Assembly (NCBI GenBank): GCA_034003725.1
Contig: JAVEYB010000001.1
Coordinates: 62,001 to 126,000 of the forward strand
Reading direction: 5' to 3'
Source of the DNA: Candidatus Zixiibacteriota bacterium
GTDB lineage: Bacteria; Zixibacteria; MSB-5A5; GN15; FEB-12
DNA length: 64,000 bases
The notes under the pieces were generated by a model. The model worked only from the letters and a program-made list of their open reading frames with translations. It was not told where the DNA came from and searched no databases. Shown piece after piece: positions 1-7,206 of the stretch. The position numbers and the translations under genes were made by a program. The first letter of the stretch is position 1, and each line of letters starts with the position of its first letter.

Positions 1-695
1 GAGCCCTGCAGAAGCGCCACCGGATATTTCCCCGGCACCGGAATGGCGGGCATCACCACCCATCCGTACGCCGCAAGCAGGGCGACAGTCGCCAGCGACG
101 CAAATACGGATGTCAGTCGTCGCTCGGCAGACAAGTCGCGTCGAAACGCCTGGGCGAGCAGAACATTGACAGCCACGATCAAAAGCGTGAGACCATGTAC
201 TGAAATGATTGATACAACCTGCAGAATAACGAGGAAATACGCCTGCGTGTAGCCGAGGTCGGACCACGGAAACGCAAATTCGCTCAGAGTGCGGAAGTAT
301 TCGATTCCGGTCCACAAAAACGGCAGGGCGACGAATCCGACGAGCGGGCGCATTCGGTACAGACGGTTGAAGAGCGCGAGCACCGCCGTATAGTAGAAGG
401 CGACAATTACGACTGCCGCCAGCATGCCCGGCGGCGTGACAAGCCCTACCCAATACAGCGAAAAGAGATTAAAGAAGAAGCTGAAGAAGTATGCCGACGT
501 AATGACGGCTCTCCCCTCGAGGCGGGCGATAAGAATAATCGGTCGGACCAGCGAGATCCAGGCCAGAAACCCGAACCACCCAGGATAAAACGACAGTGAG
601 AGCAGGAAAGCCCATACGATCAGTTCCAGCCGGCGCATGCGCACGGCAACGTCGGCTGGCAGGAAGAACCGACCGATCGTTTTGACGATGCCCAC
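1..695 (-). CDS. lnt: Apolipoprotein N-acyltransferase, N-terminal part (cut by window edge)
   Basis: Lnt transfers the third acyl chain to the N-terminal cysteine of lipoproteins in the inner membrane. The visible part, about 230 residues, is a series of hydrophobic helices. It includes the family hallmark around FLWTGIEYFR followed by FPWSDLGYTQ, which matches the conserved W-x-x-x-E-W-R and FPW-x-x-LGY region of Lnt. The C-terminal nitrilase domain lies beyond base 1. I chose the GTG at 695, seven bases after the gpmI stop codon; an ATG at 638 is an alternative. The gene is last in the purM-gpmI-lnt run and implies a diderm lipoprotein pathway, which fits the lipoproteins elsewhere in the window. 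Confidence 0.85.
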   Translation of the reverse strand, partial: MGIVKTIGRFFLPADVAVRMRRLELIVWAFLLSLSFYPGWFGFLAWISLVRPIILIARLEGRAVITSAYFFSFFFNLFSLYWVGLVTPPGMLAAVVIVAFYYTAVLALFNRLYRMRPLVGFVALPFLWTGIEYFRTLSEFAFPWSDLGYTQAYFLVILQVVSIISVHGLTLLIVAVNVLLAQAFRRDLSAERRLTSVFASLATVALLAAYGWVVMPAIPVPGKYPVALLQG

Positions 696-702
696 CAGAT
701 GC

Positions 703-2238
703 CTAACCCCGCCTGATCAGCGACTTTCCGGTCATTTCGTCAGGGATGGGGAGGTTCAAGATGTCGAGCACCGTGGGAGCGATATCGGCGAGAATTCCGC
801 CGTCGCGAAGCGAAAACCGGCCAAGCCGGCGGGCCGGGTCGTAGACGACACACGGAACCAGATTAGTCGTATGAGCCGTCCACGGACCGCCGTTGTCCGG
901 GTCAATCATCAGTTCCGCATTGCCGTGATCGGCGGTAACGATTGCGACGCCGCCCTGATCTTTCACGGCATCGAGCAGCCGACCCAATCCCCTATCGACC
1001 GCCTCGCATGCGGCTTTCGCCGCGCCAAAATCACCCGTGTGGCCGACCATGTCGCAGTTGGCGTAGTTCAGCACTACGAAACCGTACTTGCCGGAACGAA
1101 TCTGTTCGACCGTGTTATCGGTGACCTCGACCGACGACATTTCGGGTTTGAGGTCGTAGGTCGCGACTTTCGGCGACGGTACCAGATACCGGTCCTCGCC
1201 CTCGAATTGCTTCTCGAATCCGCCGTTGAAGAAGAACGTAACGTGCGCGTATTTCTCTGTTTCGGCGGTGCGCAACTGCCGGATTCCGGCGCGGGCGATC
1301 ACCTCTCCAAGGATGTTGGTCAGTTTGACCTTGTCGAACGCCACCTCGACCCCGGTCAATTTGACGTCGTAGTTGGTCATCGTGGCAATACCGACGGAAG
1401 GTGTGGTCGGAGGCGTGTAACCGTCGATATGATGCCGGGCAAGAATGTACGCCATCTGGCGCATGCGATCGGCGCGGAAATTGAACATGATGAACACGTC
1501 GCCGTCGCGCACGAGTCCGCGATCGCCGTTGTCGATGACGACCGGCACAATGAACTCGTCGGTCACATCGTTCTCGTACGACGCCTCGATGGCCGCCACC
1601 GGATCATTCCACACTTCCCCCTGCCCGCCCACAATCGTATGAAAGTGCTTTTCAGTACGCTCCCACCGCCGATCGCGGTCCATTCCGTAATACCGTCCGC
1701 CGACTGTGGCGACCTTCCCGATACCGACTTCATTGAATCGGGAAAGCACCTGCCGCATATAGCCGGCGCCGGAAGTGGGCGACGTATCCCGGCCGTCCAT
1801 CAGCGCGTGTAGAAACAGTCTGGAAACGTTTTTCTGCTTCGCCAGTTCGGCGAGCGCATACAGATGATCGAGCGAGGAATGAACTTTGCCGTCGGACACC
1901 AGGCCATACAGGTGCACCGCCGCACCGGTGCGGGCGGCCATCTCCATGCCGCCGGCAAGGGCCGGGTTGGTGAAAAAGTCACCATCCTCAATGGCCTTGT
2001 CTATTCTCGTGATATCCTGATACACAACCCGGCCGGCCCCAAGATTGAGGTGACCAACTTCGCTGTTTCCCATCTGACCGTGGGGCAGCCCGACTGCCCG
2101 GCCGGAACCGTCAATCTTCGTAAACGGCCACTCGGCGATCAGCCTGTTGAAGTTCGGTTTGTTGGCGGCGGCGATGGCGTTGTCCGGAGCGCTCTCACGC
2201 AGACCGAAGCCATCCATCACGCACAGAAGTACCGTCAT
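703..2238 (-). CDS. gpmI: 2,3-bisphosphoglycerate-independent phosphoglycerate mutase
   Basis: This glycolytic enzyme interconverts 3- and 2-phosphoglycerate using two Mn ions. At 511 residues it has normal family length. The alkaline-phosphatase-fold metal site begins at MDGFG (residues 8-12). The phosphoserine nucleophile is Ser59 in GQMGNSEVGH. The phosphatase/transferase domain shows DGRDTSP, and the C-terminal metal ligands appear in TADHGNAE. The ATG follows the purM stop codon after one base, so the two genes are probably translationally coupled. lnt follows seven bases downstream. Confidence 0.97.
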   Translation of the reverse strand: MTVLLCVMDGFGLRESAPDNAIAAANKPNFNRLIAEWPFTKIDGSGRAVGLPHGQMGNSEVGHLNLGAGRVVYQDITRIDKAIEDGDFFTNPALAGGMEMAARTGAAVHLYGLVSDGKVHSSLDHLYALAELAKQKNVSRLFLHALMDGRDTSPTSGAGYMRQVLSRFNEVGIGKVATVGGRYYGMDRDRRWERTEKHFHTIVGGQGEVWNDPVAAIEASYENDVTDEFIVPVVIDNGDRGLVRDGDVFIMFNFRADRMRQMAYILARHHIDGYTPPTTPSVGIATMTNYDVKLTGVEVAFDKVKLTNILGEVIARAGIRQLRTAETEKYAHVTFFFNGGFEKQFEGEDRYLVPSPKVATYDLKPEMSSVEVTDNTVEQIRSGKYGFVVLNYANCDMVGHTGDFGAAKAACEAVDRGLGRLLDAVKDQGGVAIVTADHGNAELMIDPDNGGPWTAHTTNLVPCVVYDPARRLGRFSLRDGGILADIAPTVLDILNLPIPDEMTGKSLIRRG

Positions 2239-2239
2239 G

Positions 2240-3292
2240 TTAGTCTTTCAGTCTCACCACCGAACTGCCGGGAACGACACGGCCGATCCGGTAAGACGAC
2301 TCTCCTCTTTCCTTCAGTCGCGCACACACTTTGTCGGCATCGTTTTCGTCTACCACGAGCACGTAGCCGATCCCCATGTTGAAGGCATGATACATATCGT
2401 CGGGGTCGACATCACCCGCCTCCTGTAACCACTGAAAGATCGGAAGGACCGGCCAGGTTCCCTTCGTGATTTCAGCATCGAGCGATGCGGGCAGTATTCT
2501 GTTCAGGTTGCCGGGCAGTCCGCCGCCGGTTATGTGGGCCATGCCGTGAATGTCGAACTCATCGAGCAGCGGGTGAATAATCGGCGCGTAACACCGGTGT
2601 ACGGCCATAAGTGCATCATCGACGGTCGTGCCGAGCGCATCGACCATTTGACCGACTTTCAAGGCGGCGATCTCAAAGGCAACCTTGCGGGCCAGGGTAT
2701 AGCCGTTGGTGTGCAATCCGTTCGAGGGCAGGCCGATGCAGACATCCCCCTCGTGTATGGTCGAGCCGTTGATCACGCGATGTTCATCGACCAGACCGAC
2801 GATGAATCCGGCCAAATCATACTCCCCCGTGGCGTAGAAGTCCGGCATCTCGGCGGTCTCTCCGCCCAGCAGGGCCATCCCGGCATTGGCGCAGCCACGT
2901 GCGAGCCCCTGGACGATATCCGCTATAATGTCGGGATGGAGTTTGCCGGTGGCGATATAATCCAGGAAGAACAAGGCCCGGGCGCCGTGAACGAGAATGT
3001 CGTTGACGCAGTGATTAACGAGGTCTTCGCCCACGGTCGTATGGCGGCCCGTCATAAAAGCAAGTTTCAGCTTGGTGCCGACACCGTCGGCCGACGAAAT
3101 CAGCACCGGAGAATTGAAGCCTGACAACTGGGGGCGGAAAAAGCCCCCGAAAGAGCCAATCTGCGACAGGACCGACGAATTAAACGTGGCGCGGGCCAGT
3201 TCCTTGATGCGGCGCACGGCCTGCTCGCCCGCCTTGATGTCGACGCCCGCCTGGGCGTAGCTCAGTTTTTTACCGGATGAATGTGACGACAT
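2240..3292 (-). CDS. purM: Phosphoribosylformylglycinamidine cyclo-ligase (AIR synthetase)
   Basis: PurM closes the imidazole ring in step five of purine synthesis, using ATP. The protein has the family opening YAQAGVDIKAGEQ, the GVGTK loop, the glycine-rich GLARGCANAGMALLGGETAEMP segment and a C-terminal AIRS_C domain with HITGGGLPGN. I placed the start at the ATG at 3292, giving MSSHSSGKK. A GTG at 3313 in the same frame lies inside the promoter spacer. The ATG sits six bases after a good -10 hexamer, so the mRNA may be leaderless. purM is first in a run with gpmI and lnt. Confidence 0.95.
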   Translation of the reverse strand: MSSHSSGKKLSYAQAGVDIKAGEQAVRRIKELARATFNSSVLSQIGSFGGFFRPQLSGFNSPVLISSADGVGTKLKLAFMTGRHTTVGEDLVNHCVNDILVHGARALFFLDYIATGKLHPDIIADIVQGLARGCANAGMALLGGETAEMPDFYATGEYDLAGFIVGLVDEHRVINGSTIHEGDVCIGLPSNGLHTNGYTLARKVAFEIAALKVGQMVDALGTTVDDALMAVHRCYAPIIHPLLDEFDIHGMAHITGGGLPGNLNRILPASLDAEITKGTWPVLPIFQWLQEAGDVDPDDMYHAFNMGIGYVLVVDENDADKVCARLKERGESSYRIGRVVPGSSVVRLKD

Positions 3293-3312
3293 GACCCGAA
3301 TGTATCGGGTCA
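3292..3312. promoter_or_regulatory. Palindromic operator candidate over the purM -10
   Basis: A perfect inverted repeat, TGACCCGA and TCGGGTCA around a five-base centre, covers the -10 element and reaches the first base of purM. Its arms would not be intact in a leaderless transcript, so a protein-binding DNA operator is likelier than an RNA hairpin. The regulator is unknown; a purine-responsive repressor is only a guess. Confidence 0.5.
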
Positions 3313-3327
3313 CAAGCGTGAAGTCAA
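3299..3327 (-). promoter_or_regulatory. purM promoter, probably leaderless
   Basis: Read on the minus strand, TTGACT (3322-3327) is followed by a 17-base spacer and TACATT (3299-3304). Only six bases separate the -10 from the purM ATG, so the expected +1 falls on or next to the start codon. There is no room for a Shine-Dalgarno sequence. Confidence 0.65.
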
Positions 3328-3369
3328 CAACCGCGCGGCTCTGCTTTCGACAGAACGCGGCGGCGGCGG

Positions 3370-3768
3370 CTAATCGGCGGCCGGCACGTCAACAACGACT
3401 TCGGGCTGCCAGCTTTCGTTTATCCAGAGTCCGACTACCCGGATGCCGAGTTTCCAGGATAGAATAGTCTCCACCGACTTGCGAATCATCGAGCGGTGGC
3501 TGTCGTCGCTGACTGCATTGCTGGGGCAGTCGTAGTGCCCCACAATCACTGCCTGCCGGGAGCCGTGCCGATCAATCGATGTCTTCAGGCGACCTTTGAT
3601 CTTGTCGTCCTGCCAGATCAGCTTTTCGGTCAGCATCAGGTCAACGCCCGGCTCTGTGATGAAATCGACGAAATCGACGCCGAAATGCTCTTTTGCCCAC
3701 AACTGAACGGGCTCGATAACGCGGCCGTCCATGCAGGTAATCGCAGTGGCAAACGTTCCTTCGGGCAT
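3370..3768 (-). CDS. Small beta-carbonic-anhydrase-like protein
   Basis: A 132-residue protein carrying the three zinc-ligand motifs of beta-class carbonic anhydrases. CMDGR (residues 13-17) gives the Cys plus the Asp-Arg dyad, and GHYDC gives the His and the second Cys. It is much shorter than typical beta enzymes (around 200 residues) and lacks the usual N-terminal helical arm and long C-terminus. It could be a minimal carbonic anhydrase or a related zinc protein; activity on CO2 is inferred from the ligands only. The start has a clear Shine-Dalgarno (GGGAG, about seven bases before the ATG). It stands alone between rluD and the purM promoter. Confidence 0.6.
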   Translation of the reverse strand: MPEGTFATAITCMDGRVIEPVQLWAKEHFGVDFVDFITEPGVDLMLTEKLIWQDDKIKGRLKTSIDRHGSRQAVIVGHYDCPSNAVSDDSHRSMIRKSVETILSWKLGIRVVGLWINESWQPEVVVDVPAAD

Positions 3769-3850
3769 AGTTGATCTCCCAACGCTGGGGGTTATCGTAA
3801 TCGATCGAATCAGGCAGTTCCCGGACTAACCGCTGCCGGAAAGATACGGT

Positions 3851-4843
3851 TCATCGCCCCTTGCGGTCAAGCAGATCACAGACGGCCTGGAAATCCGCCG
3901 GCAGCGGGGCGGATAATTCTAAAGGCTGGCCGGTTATGGGATGATCGAACGCCAATTCGGCAGCGTGTAACGCCTGGCGGCTAATCAGCCCGAGGAGTTC
4001 AACCGCCAGCGGACGCTCGGGTGCAAACATGCCGGCCAGCTGTCTCGTCCGCCCGCCATATTCCGGATCGCCGAACACCGGGTGCCCGAAATGGGCACAA
4101 TGCACGCGAATCTGATGCGTCCGCCCGGTCATGAGGGTCAGCCGAAGCAGATCGTACGAGCGATACCGGTCGATTACATCATATCTCGTCTGGGCTGACC
4201 GCCCGGTCTGTTCGTTGACTGCCATTTTGGTGCGGTCCCGGGTCGACCGACCGATAGGCAAATCGAACACCCCAGATTCGTCGCGAAAGTGCCCAAAGAC
4301 GAGGGCCAGATAGCGGCGTTGAAGCGCGCGCGTTTGAATCGCCCGCTGCAGGGCGGCGTACACGTCATCTCGCCTCGCCACCACCAGCAGTCCGGACGTG
4401 TTTTTGTCCAGCCGGTGGACTATTCCCGGTCTGTCCGACCCGGCGGCACCGGACAGTCTTCTATAACGATGGACCAAGGCGTTGACGAGAGTGCCGGTTT
4501 GGTTTCCGACGGCCGGGTGGGTGACAAGCCCTGCCGGTTTGTTGACAACCGCCAGGTACTCATCCTCATACACGATGTCCAGCGGTATCGCTTCGGCCGC
4601 CAGTTCAGACGGTGATGGGGCGGGCACGGAGATCTCGATGCGCTCCCCGCCGGCAACCTGGAATCGGGCCACGACGGCCCGTCCGTCCACGAGCACCAGT
4701 TGTTGTTTGATGAGTTTCTGAATCGCGGTACGTGACAGCGATATCGAGTCCGACTCCGCCAGATACCGGTCGATACGAACCGGGGACGGCAGGATGCCGA
4801 CAGTTAGGACAATATTCAAGTCGGTCTCGGCGGGAGCGTTCAT
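3851..4843 (-). CDS. rluD: RluA/RluD-family 23S rRNA pseudouridine synthase
   Basis: The enzyme isomerises uridines in RNA, most likely in 23S rRNA helix 69 if it is a true RluD. An N-terminal S4 RNA-binding domain covers roughly residues 20-75. The catalytic domain has the signature PGIVHRLDKNTSGLLVVAR with the catalytic Asp in HRLD, followed by the LMTGRTHQIRVH motif. At 330 residues it has normal length. It begins eight bases after the pdxJ-like stop, at the end of the long minus-strand run. Assignment within the RluA/C/D group is by overall resemblance, so the exact target uridines are uncertain. Confidence 0.88.
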   Translation of the reverse strand: MNAPAETDLNIVLTVGILPSPVRIDRYLAESDSISLSRTAIQKLIKQQLVLVDGRAVVARFQVAGGERIEISVPAPSPSELAAEAIPLDIVYEDEYLAVVNKPAGLVTHPAVGNQTGTLVNALVHRYRRLSGAAGSDRPGIVHRLDKNTSGLLVVARRDDVYAALQRAIQTRALQRRYLALVFGHFRDESGVFDLPIGRSTRDRTKMAVNEQTGRSAQTRYDVIDRYRSYDLLRLTLMTGRTHQIRVHCAHFGHPVFGDPEYGGRTRQLAGMFAPERPLAVELLGLISRQALHAAELAFDHPITGQPLELSAPLPADFQAVCDLLDRKGR

Positions 4844-4851
4844 TCGCGAGC

Positions 4852-5586
4852 CTAGTGCTGGGCGGAACCACCCGCACGAATGATCTCCAGCAGGTCGGTA
4901 ACCGCCTGGGTATATCCAACCAAGAGGGCGCGCGAGGCGATCGCGTGCCCCACGACATATTCTCCGATATTGCCCAGTTCGAGCAGTGACTCGATGTTCT
5001 TGTAACTGAGGCCGCCGCCGGCGCGGACGGAAAGGCCCGCCTTGACCGCGGATTGCGCGGCCCGGTCGATTCTATCCAGCGCTTCCTGCGCCTGATCGAT
5101 CGTGCGTGAATCAGAATACTCCCGGCAGTTGATCAGCACGGCGGCCGCCCCGGCCTTGGAAGCTCCTTTGACACTGTCGGGTTCGGGTTCGATGAGAAAG
5201 CAGGTGCTAATCCCGGCGCCCCGGAACCGGGCGGTGATTTCGCCCAAATCGACCGGCGCCGCGGAGAAGTCCACCCCGGATACGGGAGTGTCGCTATCGG
5301 CGTGATCAGATACAAACGTAACCATGGCGGGCCGCACTTCAAGCGCCTTTTCCAGCAGCGTATCAACCGGGGGCAGCTCCAGAGCCATCCGCGTGCGGAT
5401 GAGTTCTTTGAGGATATACATGTCGCGTTCGCGCAGATACTTGCGATCGCGCCGTAGCTGCATGGCGATCCCATCTGCCCCGGCCAACTCGGACAGCACC
5501 ACCACCTGCGCGGGATCAGGGTCTTTCAACCCGCGAATCTTCCTAAGGACCGCAACCGGGTCCACCCGGACTGTCAACGTTGCCAC
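4852..5586 (-). CDS. PdxJ homologue lacking most catalytic residues
   Basis: The whole 244-residue sequence follows PdxJ, the TIM-barrel enzyme making pyridoxine 5'-phosphate: VDPVAVLRKIRG, the ELAGADGI stretch, DRKYLRERD and the C-terminal YVVGHAIASRAL all align. Compared with E. coli PdxJ from memory, the active-site His in NIDH is Pro, the His in VHLRED is Gln, the His in DRRHI is Tyr, the Glu in IEIHTG is Asn and the His in NAGHGL is Gly. The Glu of the LE-M/L motif is retained. The protein is probably stable but is unlikely to run the normal reaction. The start is GTG with AGGA six bases upstream. It lies between rsmA and rluD. Confidence 0.8.
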   Translation of the reverse strand: MATLTVRVDPVAVLRKIRGLKDPDPAQVVVLSELAGADGIAMQLRRDRKYLRERDMYILKELIRTRMALELPPVDTLLEKALEVRPAMVTFVSDHADSDTPVSGVDFSAAPVDLGEITARFRGAGISTCFLIEPEPDSVKGASKAGAAAVLINCREYSDSRTIDQAQEALDRIDRAAQSAVKAGLSVRAGGGLSYKNIESLLELGNIGEYVVGHAIASRALLVGYTQAVTDLLEIIRAGGSAQH

Positions 5587-5602
5587 GTGAGTTCCTATCG
5601 AA

Positions 5603-5642
5603 TAGTTGTCGCAACTAATTGTCGCGTATAACCTGTTATACG
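5603..5642. repeat. Two adjacent palindromes upstream of the pdxJ-like gene
   Basis: TAGTTG-TCG-CAACTA (5603-5617) and CGTATAAC-CT-GTTATACG (5625-5642) are perfect inverted repeats. The second overlaps the rsmA stop codon. Both lie just before the GTG start of the pdxJ-like gene on the minus strand. They may be operator sites or small mRNA hairpins separating the two cistrons. Confidence 0.5.
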
Positions 5643-6427
5643 ATCTTACGCGCCCTGAGATACGCCGTCAACTTCAAAAACTGTTCGATCGTAACCTGCT
5701 CCGCCCGTACGTCGATCCCCAATCCGCAGTTTGCCAACGCATCCCGGGCGCCGTCCGCGGCCATGTGCAGCTCTTTCGTCAGATTATTGGTCATCAGTTT
5801 GCGTCGCTGGGCAAACCCCGACCGGACGACTCTCTGGAGCGCAGGCATATCATCGACCCGCGTACCGGTTGTCGGCTGTAGAGAAATCACCGATGAAACT
5901 ACCGCAGGCGGTGGTTCAAACGCCGTCGGCGGGACGTCGAAAGCCAATTCGACCTGGAAACACAGTTGTGTGAATATCGAAATCGGTGACCATGCCCGGG
6001 AGTCTGGCGCGGCGGCAAGACGTTCGGCAAGCTCGCGCTGCACCATGAAAACGGCCCGTGAAATCGACCCATGCCATGTCACGCACCACTCCATAACCGG
6101 TGTGGTCAGATTGTATGGAAGATTGCCGACAAGGACGAACCGGTCGAATGAGGGGCGCCACTTGAGGAAGTCCAAGTTAATGATCGTGACGTTTTCGGAG
6201 TCTCCGAACCTATGCTCCAGCGCGGGGATCAGGTCGCGATCAAACTCGATTGCCGTTACCTGAATGTCTCGGGAAGCCAGCGCGGCGGTGAGGACGCCCT
6301 GTCCGGGGCCGATCTCCACAACCGTCTCCCCCGGCTGCGGTGCGATCGTCTCGACAACCCGAGCGATGACGGCGTCGGAGGTCAGGAAATGCTGACCGAG
6401 ACGCTTTTTGGTGTGGTATCCACCCAC
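5636..6427 (-). CDS. rsmA: 16S rRNA dimethyladenosine transferase
   Basis: RsmA (KsgA) dimethylates two adjacent adenosines near the 3' end of 16S rRNA during small-subunit maturation. It has the family N-terminus KKRLGQHFL, the SAM-binding motif VEIGPGQGVLT and the catalytic NLPY motif in VGNLPYNLTTP. I chose the GTG at 6427, two bases after the tatD stop, because it leaves six residues before KKRLGQ, as is usual, and has GGGG seven bases upstream. An ATG at 6472 would overlap tatD by 43 bases. Confidence 0.93.
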   Translation of the reverse strand: MGGYHTKKRLGQHFLTSDAVIARVVETIAPQPGETVVEIGPGQGVLTAALASRDIQVTAIEFDRDLIPALEHRFGDSENVTIINLDFLKWRPSFDRFVLVGNLPYNLTTPVMEWCVTWHGSISRAVFMVQRELAERLAAAPDSRAWSPISIFTQLCFQVELAFDVPPTAFEPPPAVVSSVISLQPTTGTRVDDMPALQRVVRSGFAQRRKLMTNNLTKELHMAADGARDALANCGLGIDVRAEQVTIEQFLKLTAYLRARKIV

Positions 6428-6429
6428 GA

Positions 6430-7206
6430 TCAGTCCCCGAACGTCTCCACCAAACGATACAGCTTCCGACACGTCCGATCGGTCATCGCTTCCACTTCAT
6501 CGAAAGAAACCCCCTTCAGTTCCGCCAGTTTTCGACACGTCAGCGCAACATAGGCGGGGAAATTGGTTTTCCCGCGATTCGGAACAGGGGTAAGAAACGG
6601 CGCGTCGGTCTCGACAATGATCTTGTCCAACGGCGTTGCTGCAGCGGTTGCGGCCATCGACGCGTTCGGATAGGTAATGACACCGCCGACTGAAATCACA
6701 AAACCGATCTCGATCACTCGCTCCGCATCGTCGGCGTCACCCGGAAAACAGTGAAAAACGCCGCCAGGGAGGCGATCGGCGTATCGGCGGACAACCTCAA
6801 GCGTCGCATCGAACGATTCACGCGTGTGGATGACAATCGGCATGGCGAGATCGGCGGCCAGTTCCAGCTGTTCCTCGAACACCCGCCGTTGGACGGGTTT
6901 GGGTGAGAGATTGCGGTAGAAATCGAGCCCGATTTCGCCGATCGCACGGACCTTGGCATGCGCCGCGAGTGAACGCAAAGTATTCAGATAGTCGCGGGGC
7001 GCCCGGGCGGCGTCGTGCGGATGAATGCCGACAGTCGCATAACAGGAGTCGTATCGCTCGGCGAGGTCGATACATTTTTGCGAAGACTCAATATCGATGC
7101 CGATGTTGACAATCGTGTGCACACCCGCATCGGCAGCCTCGCGAACGACACGGTCGCGGCAGCCGTCAAACGCATCAAAGTACAAATGGCAATGGGAGTC
7201 GATCAT
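6430..7206 (-). CDS. tatD: TatD-family metal-dependent hydrolase
   Basis: TatD proteins are TIM-barrel metallohydrolases with reported 3'-5' exonuclease activity. The 258 residues open with MIDSHCHL, whose two His bind metal. GEIGLDFYR supplies the metal-bridging Glu, IHTRES and FHCFPGD the further His ligands, and VETDAPFLTP the catalytic Asp. Family length is normal. The ATG overlaps the metG stop codon by one base (TAATG), indicating coupling. Co-location with metG and rsmA is common in bacteria. Confidence 0.92.
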   Translation of the reverse strand: MIDSHCHLYFDAFDGCRDRVVREAADAGVHTIVNIGIDIESSQKCIDLAERYDSCYATVGIHPHDAARAPRDYLNTLRSLAAHAKVRAIGEIGLDFYRNLSPKPVQRRVFEEQLELAADLAMPIVIHTRESFDATLEVVRRYADRLPGGVFHCFPGDADDAERVIEIGFVISVGGVITYPNASMAATAAATPLDKIIVETDAPFLTPVPNRGKTNFPAYVALTCRKLAELKGVSFDEVEAMTDRTCRKLYRLVETFGD

